64,000 nucleotides of DNA from PALSA-129 sp050014595 (GTDB lineage Bacteria > Acidobacteriota > Terriglobia > Bryobacterales > Bryobacteraceae), in assembly GCA_050014595.1 (NCBI GenBank), contig JBEKDA010000029.1, forward strand, positions 1 through 64,000, read 5' to 3'. Below the pieces are notes generated by a model. That model was not told the origin of the DNA, searched no databases, and saw only the letters and a list, made by a program, of their open reading frames with translations. This document shows positions 15,950 to 24,061 of the stretch, one piece after another (position 1 is the first letter of the stretch; each line of letters begins with the position of its first letter). The position numbers were made by a program, and so were the translations under genes.

Positions 15950-18169
15950 CTACTGCCACTTCACGCGGCTGGTTCCAGACTGATCGAACTCCACCGAGAC
16001 GCTTCCATCGGCGGCCTTCACCAGCCCCAGTTTCCGATCGTTGAGCGTAAGGCTTGTTGGCCCGCCGAATCGCCAGCGCAGAATCACCCGCGCGCCCTGC
16101 CCGGTCAGCACCAGGCTGCCCGGTTCGGCGCCCGGCGCGAGCTGGCGGCCTTCGAAATCCGTCAGCGCGCGCAGCGGAGCGCCGGGATAGATTTCATACA
16201 CGCGGCGATCGTCCAGCGATTTCACCTTCTGGTCTTTGTATTCTTTCTGCGGCACCAGGGTCATCACGTCGTCCGGGATCTTCGGCAGAATCGCGCCCGC
16301 CCGCACGTACAGCGGAATGCGGTCGAGCGGCGCGTCGGCCACCACCGTCCGCCGGCCGGCGAGCGGCTGGCCGGTCCAATAGTCGATCCAATTGCCCTCC
16401 GGCAGATAGACCGCCCGCTGCGTCACCGGGCTCAGCACCGGCGCCACCAGCAGGTCCGGACCCAGATAATATTCCGTCTCGGCGTCGCGCGCCTCGGCGT
16501 CGTCCTGGTGCATCAGAGCCAGCGCGCGCATCGTCGGCAGACCATTGCGCGCGCTCTCCTGCGCCGCCGCGTAGCGGTAGGGGAACAGGCTCATGTGCAG
16601 CACCGAATACTGGCGGAAGATGCCGAGCGCCGCGTCGCCGTAATCCCACGGCCCCAGGTTCATCCCGCTCATCACTTCCATGCCGGGCGAGAGCGCCGAG
16701 TATTCGGTCCAGCGGGCGAAGAGCACGTCGTCTCCTTCGTAGCGCGATCGCTTGTTGTAGCCGCCCAGGTCGCTCACCCACAGGGAAATACCGCTCATGC
16801 CCGCATTCAGCCCGGCCGTCACTACCGTGGGCAGGCCGTTTTCGGTGGAAAACGTGGCGTCGTTATCGCCGCTCCAGAAGAGCGGCAGCCCGTTCGATCC
16901 GGCTGTGCCGCTGCGCTGCAACAGCACCCAGTCTTTACCCTTGCGCCCGGCCAGCGCTTCCGCCACCGCGTGGTTGTAGTCCACGGCATATTGCGTGCGC
17001 ATCAGCCTCTGGTCTTCACCGTTCGCGAATTTCACGTCGCCCAGAAAATTGCCTTCGGCGTCGTCATCTTTGAATCCGTCCGCGCCCATCGCGATGACCT
17101 TGCCCAGTTGCCCCTGCCACCACTTCTTAGCCGCCGGGTTGGTGAAATCGATCAGCCCGCCGGTTCCCTTCCACCAATCGGCGATATAGGTGGAACCATC
17201 CGGCCGGTGCAGAAAATAGCCGTTGCGCTCCGCCTCGGCGAAGTTGCTCGACTCCGTCAACGGGATCTTATCCGCGAATCCCTGCTCGCCCGGCCGGTTG
17301 GTTTTTTGGTCGATCCACGGCGTGTGCCAGAGAATCAACTTATAACCCTCGTCGTGGATATGCGCGATCATCTTCGGCACGTCGTCGAACTGCTTGGGGT
17401 TGAACTCGTAGCTGTTGTAGTTGGTGGCCCACGGGCTGTCGATCAGGACGATTGACGCCGGCAGCCCCAGCGTCCGATACCGGTCGACGTCTTCTTCCAC
17501 TTCCTGCCGGTTGCGGTGGTAATCGCGCGCCTTCCAGGGCGCGAAGGCCCAGTAAGGCGGCAATTCCTGCCGCCCCACCAGCGCCGTGAACCGATCCAGG
17601 ATCAGCGGGAACCGCGGGCCTTCGATCAGCACCAACCGCAGGTTGCGGCCATATGCCTTGATGCGCACGCGGTAGCGCTCCGTCAGGTTGAAATCGAAGG
17701 TGGCTTCGCTGGTGGTGTCCACCCACAGCCCATACCCGCGCAGGCTCATGAAGAAGGGCACCGGCTGATACGTATTGGTGCCCTTGGCATTGCCGGCGTC
17801 GCGCGAGCCGTTCCTCACAACCGTATGCGCATGGTTCAGCCGGTCGAACCGCTCGCCCAGTCCGAAGTAGCTGCTGTCATCGCCCAGGTCGAACTCCCAC
17901 TCGCCCACGGATTGCGCATCGATCGAAACCTCGCTCACGCCGGCCGCCAGTTGCCGCGTGCGCGCCGCGTTGGTGGCAGGCGTGAACGGCTGGCCATTGA
18001 AAAGGAAGTGGTCGAGCGCGATGTGCTGCGTGCTGCCATTGGTCGCCGGAAAGCTGAACTCGAACTGCGCCGCCGTGGCCGACGTTACGGAGCGGACCTG
18101 GGCGCACGCCATCCCGGCGAACGCGAGCAGGATGGGCCCCATTCGGGAAAAGCGGCTTCTGTTCTTCAT
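15950..18169 (-). CDS. Secreted glycoside hydrolase family 31 (alpha-glucosidase/alpha-xylosidase type)
   Basis: 739 residues with a signal peptide (about 24 residues, ending MACAQ). The N-terminal beta-sandwich is followed by a TIM barrel with KARDYHRNRQEVEEDVDRYR and LPASIVLIDSPW. The likely nucleophile region is DGFKDDDAEGNF (D364-D370) and the acid/base D435 lies in WSGDNDATFS. LGPDLLVAPVL and LYVRAGAILP mark the C-terminal beta domains. GH31 enzymes cleave alpha-linked glucose or xylose from oligosaccharides; the exact substrate is uncertain. Start ATG 18169. No sugar transporter lies beside it. Confidence 0.9.
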   Translation of the reverse strand: MKNRSRFSRMGPILLAFAGMACAQVRSVTSATAAQFEFSFPATNGSTQHIALDHFLFNGQPFTPATNAARTRQLAAGVSEVSIDAQSVGEWEFDLGDDSSYFGLGERFDRLNHAHTVVRNGSRDAGNAKGTNTYQPVPFFMSLRGYGLWVDTTSEATFDFNLTERYRVRIKAYGRNLRLVLIEGPRFPLILDRFTALVGRQELPPYWAFAPWKARDYHRNRQEVEEDVDRYRTLGLPASIVLIDSPWATNYNSYEFNPKQFDDVPKMIAHIHDEGYKLILWHTPWIDQKTNRPGEQGFADKIPLTESSNFAEAERNGYFLHRPDGSTYIADWWKGTGGLIDFTNPAAKKWWQGQLGKVIAMGADGFKDDDAEGNFLGDVKFANGEDQRLMRTQYAVDYNHAVAEALAGRKGKDWVLLQRSGTAGSNGLPLFWSGDNDATFSTENGLPTVVTAGLNAGMSGISLWVSDLGGYNKRSRYEGDDVLFARWTEYSALSPGMEVMSGMNLGPWDYGDAALGIFRQYSVLHMSLFPYRYAAAQESARNGLPTMRALALMHQDDAEARDAETEYYLGPDLLVAPVLSPVTQRAVYLPEGNWIDYWTGQPLAGRRTVVADAPLDRIPLYVRAGAILPKIPDDVMTLVPQKEYKDQKVKSLDDRRVYEIYPGAPLRALTDFEGRQLAPGAEPGSLVLTGQGARVILRWRFGGPTSLTLNDRKLGLVKAADGSVSVEFDQSGTSRVKWQ

Positions 18170-18324
18170 AAACCTCTATTCTGTGCGCAGGCCATGCAAA
18201 TCACAAGCAACAGCGCATGCCGGCGGCGGCGTCTAGGGAAACCCCAGGGTGGCGGAAGGCCGAAGAAGGATAGATGGGATGGACACCTTTTATTCGCCCC
18301 ATCGGTAAGACTCCATCCACCCAT

Positions 18325-18353
18325 TTGACAATCCAATTCATCTATCCTATACT
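18325..18353 (+). promoter_or_regulatory. Near-consensus sigma70 promoter
   Basis: TTGACA (18325-18330), 17 bp, TATACT (18348-18353). The ATG of the next gene is at 18361, only 7 nt after the -10 box, so the transcript would start at or within about 1 nt of the start codon. This is the best promoter match in the window. Confidence 0.8.
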
Positions 18354-18360
18354 TGATGGC

Positions 18361-18837
18361 ATGGGGAATGAACTGATATCGATCGAGACCCTGGAACAGG
18401 GGCTCAAGAATGCGGAACGGGAACTCGCAAGAGCAGCCACAGATCGGATGCGTGCCACAGAGGTTGAGGCCGAATGGCAGACCGAGGTCACAAGCCTGAA
18501 GAACCTCATCCAGGTACGCAAGCAACGCATGAACCTGAAAATCGTGAAAGAAAGTCCTGTCGAAGAATCGGGCGAACCGCGCGAGGACTACTCCGGAGGC
18601 ACCTTGTCCATGGCGGACAACGGAACTGCCTCGGAAGCCCTCAACAAGGTGGAGTGGATAGACGGCTTAATTGCTGCAAGCGGCACAATGGGAATCGCGC
18701 CTCCAGAAATTATGAAGGCGGCGGAAAAGGATCAGATTAAGATGCATCCCAACTATCCATATGTCGTTCTCCGGAAGCTTGTAGAGAAGGAGCGGGCGGT
18801 AAAACGAAGAGGACGCTACTACAAGAAGGGGATCTAA
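18361..18837 (+). CDS. Coiled-coil protein of unknown function
   Basis: 158 residues. The first 60 form a heptad-rich coiled coil (LEQGLKNAERELARA, then VTSLKNLIQVRKQRM). An acidic linker follows, and the last 65 residues look like a small winged-helix domain (IAPPEIMKAAE... HPNYPYVVLRKLVEKE, RRGRYYKKGI). I do not recognise a family. It sits at the left end of the lower-GC island and is read from a strong promoter with no leader. A 6-bp GC hairpin 10 bp after the stop may terminate it. Confidence 0.7.
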   Translation: MGNELISIETLEQGLKNAERELARAATDRMRATEVEAEWQTEVTSLKNLIQVRKQRMNLKIVKESPVEESGEPREDYSGGTLSMADNGTASEALNKVEWIDGLIAASGTMGIAPPEIMKAAEKDQIKMHPNYPYVVLRKLVEKERAVKRRGRYYKKGI

Positions 18838-18847
18838 AAAAGCAAAA

Positions 18848-18865
18848 GGGCCGTTCCACCGGCCC
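18848..18865 (+). terminator. Hairpin after the coiled-coil gene, possible terminator
   Basis: GGGCCG (18848-18853) pairs with CGGCCC (18860-18865). It lies 10 bp after the stop codon and is preceded by an A-rich stretch. The following bases (CAAGCTTTG) are only weakly T-rich, so termination efficiency is uncertain. Confidence 0.5.
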
Positions 18866-18982
18866 CAAGCTTTGTCTCTAGAATCGAGCGAACGCTACGA
18901 AACAGACGCTCTACAAGGATTCTAACCCGACTCGAGGGCCACCGCAAGCAAAATGTGTCCAAGTTGATCACTTGGAAGGCTT

Positions 18983-19008
18983 GCGGGGCCGCATTCCTGT
19001 GGCCCCGC
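18983..19008. repeat. 8-bp perfect GC hairpin
   Basis: GCGGGGCC (18983-18990) and GGCCCCGC (19001-19008) enclose a 10-base loop. It lies 4 bp before the tRNA-like element and may belong to the same transcript or be a processing or attachment signal. The role is unknown. Confidence 0.5.
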
Positions 19009-19012
19009 CTAT

Positions 19013-19091
19013 GGCCGAGGCGCTAATCTCGGATGGTCCTGGGACGGGAGCCTGCAACTCCCGAGCGACGGGTCCGACTCCCACTTCGGCC
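19013..19091 (+). ncRNA. tRNA-like element with an unusual cloverleaf
   Basis: An 8-bp acceptor-like stem (19013-19020 with 19084-19091, one G-T pair) closes a 79-nt unit. It contains a 6-bp anticodon-like stem, CGGGAG/CTCCCG, around the 7-base loop CCTGCAA, and a T-arm-like GGG-TCCGACT-CCC. The loop could present TGC (Ala), but position 33 is C instead of U. If GCA (Cys) is read, the stem does not close. The T stem has only three clean pairs, no D stem is obvious, and CCA is not encoded. It is either a degenerate tRNA left by a mobile element or a non-canonical tRNA-like RNA. Confidence 0.4.
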
Positions 19092-19115
19092 TCTTCAATT
19101 CTATCCAGTAAAATC

Positions 19116-19265
19116 GCTGAAAGTAAAGCTCAAATAGTTGGAGAGATGCACTTCGCCTACTACAACCTCTGCTGGACTCAGAAGGCGCTGGGCGTCACGC
19201 CTGCGATGGAAGTGGGGATCACTACCAAAGTATGGAGTTTAGGGGGAGCTTTTGGCGTAGGATAA
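19116..19265 (+). pseudogene. Remnant of a transposase C-terminus
   Basis: The frame reads MHFAYYNLCW.. KALGVTPAMEVGITTKVWSL and ends at TAA 19263-19265. The pattern YYNxC...LxVTPAMxxGxTxxVW is the C-terminal end of a common bacterial DDE transposase type (IS1-like, from memory). Only about 50 codons remain; there is no start codon context and no upstream domain. It lies directly before the TAC-like operon and supports a mobile origin for the island. Confidence 0.65.
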
Positions 19266-19295
19266 GGTATCCACATCAGCAGGATATCGTATGAT

Positions 19296-19760
19296 TTGGA
19301 CACTTTCGTACCACAGGTACCATCAGATATCATAAAAAGGCTTGACCTAACCACGGATCAAATGATACCATTCTTACAGCTAGATTCGCTGTCCGCGATT
19401 GCGGCAGCGAAAAAGGCCATCGAAGAATATGGCCGATTCTGGCTAGGCAACGAGAAGGTTGAAGCTGAATTCTACTACCTTGACATTCTGACTGAAAGGG
19501 AGCGTCTTATGGCTGTGGATATCGCGCTTCAGGAGATTTTGCCTGCCTGCCGATTGGGTCCCCAACCTCCCGACGATGTTTCTTCACACCCGCCGTTCAA
19601 AGGACGCCATCTCTATGCATTTTGTTGGCACTCCGAGGAGTTCAAAAAGGACCTGTACTTTAAGTTTGCCTTGGTTTCTGGCTCTGGCTCAACCAGATTA
19701 GCCGTGTATTCCTTTCACGAAGCCGCCGATAAGTATAAGGGAGACATTAAGCCGCGATGA
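19296..19760 (+). CDS. Candidate toxin of a TAC-like module (unknown family)
   Basis: 154 residues from TTG 19296; ATG 19361 is an alternative start that would give 132 residues. The N-terminal half is helical. The C-terminal part (ending DLYFKFALVSGSGSTRLAVYSFHEA) is a run of beta strands reminiscent of the end of RelE/MqsR-fold toxins. I do not recognise the family. It overlaps the MqsA-like antitoxin by 4 bp (ATGA), and a SecB-like gene follows, so toxin is the role that fits the position. An inverted repeat GTACC-ACA-GGTAC at 19308-19320 lies just inside the TTG start and would suit an operator if the ATG is the true start. Confidence 0.55.
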   Translation: MDTFVPQVPSDIIKRLDLTTDQMIPFLQLDSLSAIAAAKKAIEEYGRFWLGNEKVEAEFYYLDILTERERLMAVDIALQEILPACRLGPQPPDDVSSHPPFKGRHLYAFCWHSEEFKKDLYFKFALVSGSGSTRLAVYSFHEAADKYKGDIKPR

Positions 19761-20311
19761 TCTGCTTTAAGTGCGGTAACGACACTCTTCTGCCTGGGGA
19801 GGTTCATCTGACCAGTTCTCGTCAAGGTGAATCGTTCACTGTCAAGATGCACGGGCTGCGATGCGAGCTGTGTGGATTTCAGACCGTTGACAGCGCGCAG
19901 AGTGCGGAGTTTACCAAGCTCGTTTCTGACGCATATCGCGAAAGCCGCGGGCTGCTGACAGGCGCCGAGATTCGTGCCCGACGTGCCCAATTGAGCATGA
20001 CACAACAGCGATTCTCGGAATACCTCGGAACAGGGGTTGCGAGCGTAAAGAGATGGGAATCTGGGCAAATCCAAGATAAGGCCATGGATGAGTTGATCCG
20101 TTTGAAGACAGATCCCGAAGCGGCCCGAAGAAATCTGAAATCTCTGGAACAGCAAGTGCCGGAGTCCATTGTTGTATTTGAGGGGCATGATATCGTCTTC
20201 GCCCTCACCTCTCCGCACACCCAGTACATGCCGTCGAAGGCGACGACGATGGACAGCGAATCGGTTGCCGGGCAAGAAGCTTTGCTCACGGATAACTGCA
20301 TCGCAGCCTAG
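19757..20311 (+). CDS. MqsA-family antitoxin with C-terminal extension
   Basis: 184 residues in three parts. Residues 1-45 are a YgiT/MqsA-type zinc-binding domain with C3-x2-C6 and C36-x2-C39. Residues 65-118 are an Xre-type helix-turn-helix (LSMTQQRFSEYLGTGVASVKRWESG). Residues 120-184 are an extension not needed for DNA binding. In TAC systems the antitoxin carries such a chaperone-addiction segment. It overlaps the upstream gene by 4 bp and is followed after 3 bp by the SecB-like gene. It probably represses the operon. Confidence 0.85.
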   Translation: MICFKCGNDTLLPGEVHLTSSRQGESFTVKMHGLRCELCGFQTVDSAQSAEFTKLVSDAYRESRGLLTGAEIRARRAQLSMTQQRFSEYLGTGVASVKRWESGQIQDKAMDELIRLKTDPEAARRNLKSLEQQVPESIVVFEGHDIVFALTSPHTQYMPSKATTMDSESVAGQEALLTDNCIAA

Positions 20312-20314
20312 AAA

Positions 20315-20851
20315 ATGCAGCTCTCCCAGACTAAAGACCAAATACGGGCGCTTGCCGCGCTTCAGGAGAAGTGCGAAATCCAAGATGTGAAGTTGCTATC
20401 AAGCTCGGCAACCAAGGCGAAGGCGGCAACCAAATTCAGGGAGCCCTTTGCGGTAAAGCCGATGATCAGCAATATTTCTCCATCGCGCTACGAAGATTCC
20501 CTTATTGTTGAAGTATCCTTCGAGTATTCTGCGTGGGACTCGTCAGAACCCCCAGAGCGCCTGTTTATGGTGAATTGCACCTTCGAGGTGAGCTACCTGC
20601 TCCACCAGGATTACAACCCCTCCACGGAGGAAGTCTCTTCATTTAGTAGGGGAACGGCGGTTTTCAATTGCTGGCCTTACGCTCGCGAATTCCTCCGCGA
20701 CATCACGGCAAGAATGGGACATCAGACGCCCGCGCTGCCACTCCTTCGAATAGTCCCCAAGAAGGCGGAACCGACCCGCCAGCAGACTATCGAGTGCGTG
20801 GCCACCAAAGCCGAACTGCCTGAATCAGAGTTTGAAGCAGAAGAAGAATAG
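20315..20851 (+). CDS. SecB-like chaperone of a TAC-type module
   Basis: 178 residues. The C-terminal part contains FNCWPYAREFLRDITARMG followed by PALPLLRI, which resembles the helix and following strand of SecB (FPYARE...L..AP.NF). The central strands (LIVEVSFEYSAW, LFMVNCTFEVSYLL) fit the SecB beta-sheet. It lacks an own promoter and follows the antitoxin after 3 bp. In Rv1957-like TAC systems a SecB-like chaperone protects the antitoxin. The tail is acidic (EAEEE). Assignment is from pattern recognition only. Confidence 0.65.
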   Translation: MQLSQTKDQIRALAALQEKCEIQDVKLLSSSATKAKAATKFREPFAVKPMISNISPSRYEDSLIVEVSFEYSAWDSSEPPERLFMVNCTFEVSYLLHQDYNPSTEEVSSFSRGTAVFNCWPYAREFLRDITARMGHQTPALPLLRIVPKKAEPTRQQTIECVATKAELPESEFEAEEE

Positions 20852-20988
20852 ATCAAAACCGGGACGCCCCATGAAATGTTAACGCAAGATTTCAGACACC
20901 GCCGTGCAGCCGGCCTCTTCGGAATTTCGCATATAATTGAAACGTACGTGATTTTGGGTCACACTCCCTTCAGAAGGATTCCCGATCG

Positions 20989-22833
20989 ATGTCAACTTTA
21001 GAAGTGTCCCCGGTGGAATCTCAGCCGGGCCAACCGGGCAAACCTGTTGTCAACGACTTCAGTATTCAGATAGCCACCGTCAACGGGTCGGGCAGCCAGA
21101 CAGCCAACAGCGTTCTGATGCGCTCCCTGTTCCAGATGGGCATTCCGGTTTCGGGGAAGAACATGTTCCCCTCGAACATCGCCGGCCTGCCGACCTGGTT
21201 CACCATCCGCGCCAGCAAATATGGCTACATCGGCCGCCGCAAGGAAATCGACATCCTGGTGGCCATGAATCCCGAAACCGCGCGCGAAGACGTCATGAAG
21301 CTGGACGGCGGCTCGGCTGTGATCTATGACGAGCCCCTCAAGCTCGACGAACTGCGCAGCGACCTGCACTTCTTCCCCATCCCGTTCGACAAACTGGTTG
21401 CCCCGGTCTGTCCCAACGCCAAGCTGCGCAAGCTGGTCCGCAATATGATCTACGACGGCGTGGTCGCGCGGCTGCTGTCGATCGATATGGAAGAGGTCTA
21501 CAAGGCGCTCAGGAAACAGTTCGGCGAGCGCAAGGCCAAGGCCGTCGATCTCAACTGGGGCGCCGCGAAAGCCGGCTTCGAATTCGCCACGAGCACGTTC
21601 GCCGATGGCGTTCCTTACCGGGCGGAGCGCATGAACGCGACTGCCGGCAAGATCATCATTGACGGCAATGCGGCCTGCGCCCTGGGCGCGATGTTCGCCG
21701 GCGTCACCGTAGTGACCTGGTATCCCATCACGCCGTCGTCATCGCTGGTCGAATCGCTGATCGGCTACGCCCGGCGCTTCCGCCACGATCCCGATACCGG
21801 CAAGGCCACCTACGCCATCGTTCAGGCCGAAGATGAGCTGGCTTCCATCGGCATGGCGCTCGGCGCCGGCTGGGCGGGCGCCCGTTCCATGACCGCTACA
21901 TCCGGGCCGGGCATCTCCCTGATGTCGGAGTTTATCGGGCTTGGCTATTACGCCGAAGTCCCCACCGTGGTTTACGACGTGGAACGTGTCGGCCCATCCA
22001 CCGGGCTGCCCACGCGCACCCAGCAAGGCGATCTCATTACCACCGCGCTGCTCTCCCACGGCGACACCAAGCACCCCCTGTTCTTCCCGTGTTCGCCGGA
22101 AGAGTGCTTTTCGATGAGCCTTGAGGCTTTCGATTTCGCCGAGAAGTTCCAGACGCCGGTCTTCGTCATGACCGATCTCGACCTCGGCATGAATAACTGG
22201 ATGGCCGACCCGTTCCCCTACCCCGAAAAGCCCATCCACCGCGGCAAGGTCCTCACCGCCGAAGACCTCGACCGGTTGGGCGGCTTCGCCCGCTACAAAG
22301 ATGTGGATGGCGATGGCGTTGGCTGGCGCACCCTTCCCGGCACCCATCATCCCAACGCTGCCTGCTTCACGCGCGGCAGCGGCCACAACGAAAAAGCACA
22401 ATACACCGAGCGCGAGGACGACTACATCAACAACATGGACCGGCTGGCCCACAAGTTCGAAGTCATGCGCCAGCACGTTCCCGAACCGGTGGTTTCGATG
22501 GCCGAAAAGGCCCGCATCGGCTTCGTGGCCTGGGGCACTTCGGATTACGCCGTGCGCGAAAGCTGCGATCAGTTGAAGGCCGAATACGGCATCGAAGCCA
22601 GCTATCTGCGGCTCCGGGCGTACCCCTTCACCGGGCATCTGCTGGACTTCATTCGCCGCCACGACCGCGTCTACGTCGTGGATCAGAATCGCGACGGCCA
22701 GTTGCTGGGCCTGATGCGCCTGGAACTGGATGTCGAGCTGATCGCCAAGCTGCGCAGCTTGCGATATTACGGCGGCTTGCCGCTGGATGCGCGCACCGTT
22801 ACCGACCACATCATCGCACAGGAGGGCAATTAG
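20989..22833 (+). CDS. korA: 2-oxoacid:ferredoxin oxidoreductase, alpha subunit (gamma-alpha fusion)
   Basis: 614 residues. The first 190 form the gamma domain (FSIQIATVNGSGSQTAN... RSLFQMGIPVSGKNMFPSNI) and the rest the alpha/pyrimidine-type domain (MFAGVTVVTWYPITPSSSLVESL, TATSGPGISLMSEFIGLGYYAEVP). It forms a TPP- and Fe-S-dependent complex with the beta subunit and oxidatively decarboxylates 2-oxoglutarate or a related 2-oxoacid with ferredoxin as acceptor. A TATAAT lies at 20932-20937 and AAGGA 10 nt before the ATG. The beta gene starts directly after its stop codon. Substrate is inferred from the fusion type. Confidence 0.92.
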   Translation: MSTLEVSPVESQPGQPGKPVVNDFSIQIATVNGSGSQTANSVLMRSLFQMGIPVSGKNMFPSNIAGLPTWFTIRASKYGYIGRRKEIDILVAMNPETAREDVMKLDGGSAVIYDEPLKLDELRSDLHFFPIPFDKLVAPVCPNAKLRKLVRNMIYDGVVARLLSIDMEEVYKALRKQFGERKAKAVDLNWGAAKAGFEFATSTFADGVPYRAERMNATAGKIIIDGNAACALGAMFAGVTVVTWYPITPSSSLVESLIGYARRFRHDPDTGKATYAIVQAEDELASIGMALGAGWAGARSMTATSGPGISLMSEFIGLGYYAEVPTVVYDVERVGPSTGLPTRTQQGDLITTALLSHGDTKHPLFFPCSPEECFSMSLEAFDFAEKFQTPVFVMTDLDLGMNNWMADPFPYPEKPIHRGKVLTAEDLDRLGGFARYKDVDGDGVGWRTLPGTHHPNAACFTRGSGHNEKAQYTEREDDYINNMDRLAHKFEVMRQHVPEPVVSMAEKARIGFVAWGTSDYAVRESCDQLKAEYGIEASYLRLRAYPFTGHLLDFIRRHDRVYVVDQNRDGQLLGLMRLELDVELIAKLRSLRYYGGLPLDARTVTDHIIAQEGN

Positions 22834-23877
22834 ATGAGCGCCACCGTTACTCCCCCGCCCAGGAAGGTCAACCACATTGGCCTCGAAGTGTTGCAGTATA
22901 AGGGCGGCAAGACCACCTTGTGCGCCGGTTGCGGCCACAATTCCATCTCCGAGCGCGTCATAGAAAGTTTCTACGAGCTCGGGATCGACCCCTATACCGT
23001 CGCCAAGTTCTCCGGCATCGGTTGCTCATCCAAATCACCGGCTTATTTCCTCGGCCTGTCGCACGGCTTCAACGCGGTCCATGGGCGCATGCCGGCTATT
23101 GCCACCGGCGCCCTGTTGGCCAACCACACGCTAATGGGCATCGGCCTCAGCGGCGACGGCGACACCGCCTCCATCGGGCTCGGCCAGTTCATGCACCTCA
23201 TCCGCCGCAACATGCCGATGATTTACGTGATTGAAGACAACGGCGTATATGGGCTCACCAAGGGCCAGTTCTCCGCCACCGCGGATTTGGGCTCGACTTT
23301 GAAATCCGGAACTCCCAACAACCTTCCGCCTTTTGATTGCTGCGCGCTGGCTATGAAATGGGGCGCCACCTTTGTCGCCCGCTCCTTCAGCGGCGATAAG
23401 AGACAGCTCAATGCCATCCTCAAGACCGCCATCGCCCATCGCGGCCTTTCGGTCATCGACGTCATCTCGCCGTGCGTCACTTTCAACGATCACGAGGGTT
23501 CCACCAAGAGTTACGCCTACGTGAAGGAGCACGAAGAGATATTGCAGGAACTGGACTTTGTCCCTTCGTTTGAGGATATTACAGTGGATATACCGGAAGG
23601 CGAAACGATGGAAGTCCGGATGCACGATGGCTCCCATCTGCGCATCCGCAAGCTGCACCGGGATTTCGATCCCACCGACCGCTTCAAGGCGCTGATGGCG
23701 CTGGAAGAAGCCGAAGCCAAGGGAGAGATCCTGACGGGTGTTCTATATCTCAACACCGCCAAACCAACCTTCCTAGAACTACTGGATCTAACCGATGAGC
23801 CGGTGGCTACCCTCCCGGAATCCAGAGTTCGGCCGTCCCGTACTGTCCTGGACCAGGTTATGGACGAGTTACGTTAA
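22834..23877 (+). CDS. korB: 2-oxoacid:ferredoxin oxidoreductase, beta subunit
   Basis: 347 residues. CAGCGHNSISERV holds two of the cluster cysteines and FSGIGCSSKSPAY another. GDGDTASIGLGQFMHLIRRNM is the TPP/Mg motif, and EDNGVYGLTKGQ follows. The gene starts at the base after the korA stop. Its stop codon overlaps the -35 region of a promoter for a candidate downstream small RNA. Confidence 0.94.
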   Translation: MSATVTPPPRKVNHIGLEVLQYKGGKTTLCAGCGHNSISERVIESFYELGIDPYTVAKFSGIGCSSKSPAYFLGLSHGFNAVHGRMPAIATGALLANHTLMGIGLSGDGDTASIGLGQFMHLIRRNMPMIYVIEDNGVYGLTKGQFSATADLGSTLKSGTPNNLPPFDCCALAMKWGATFVARSFSGDKRQLNAILKTAIAHRGLSVIDVISPCVTFNDHEGSTKSYAYVKEHEEILQELDFVPSFEDITVDIPEGETMEVRMHDGSHLRIRKLHRDFDPTDRFKALMALEEAEAKGEILTGVLYLNTAKPTFLELLDLTDEPVATLPESRVRPSRTVLDQVMDELR

Positions 23878-23903
23878 CCTTTACCCCCAAAAACCGTTAC
23901 AAT
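23874..23903 (+). promoter_or_regulatory. Promoter at the korB stop codon
   Basis: TTAACC (23874-23879), 18 bp, TACAAT (23898-23903). It points into an intergenic space that ends in a strong terminator and contains no ORF, so it would drive a short non-coding transcript from about 23910. Confidence 0.45.
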
Positions 23904-23909
23904 ACCGTC

Positions 23910-24028
23910 GCTTCTGCATTGCTTTCAAGGCCTGCGTGATGCTAGAATCTACACCGGTCTGTCATCCTCCGAGACAGATTGCAGTAGAACTTCATGCCCC
24001 ACGCCACCCTAGGCGCGGGGCTTTTTTT
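23910..24028 (+). ncRNA. Candidate small RNA between korB and the sigma factor gene
   Basis: The interval has its own promoter-like sequence and ends at an intrinsic terminator, giving a predicted RNA of about 120 nt. Inside, CTGCA (around 23915) can pair with TGCAG (around 23980), and TCTGTC/GACAGA form a 6-bp hairpin near 23960-23978. No SRP-RNA or 6S-RNA hallmarks were recognised. It could also be only a long korB 3' UTR. Confidence 0.4.
23996..24028 (+). terminator. Intrinsic terminator
   Basis: The arms are GCCCC-A-CGCC (23996-24005) and GGCG-C-GGGGC (24012-24021), nine pairs with one mismatch and a 6-base loop, followed by seven T (24022-24028). It is the clearest terminator in the window. 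Confidence 0.88.
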
Positions 24029-24061
24029 GGCTAATTCGCCGGCTGATGGCGCGTCCAGTAA

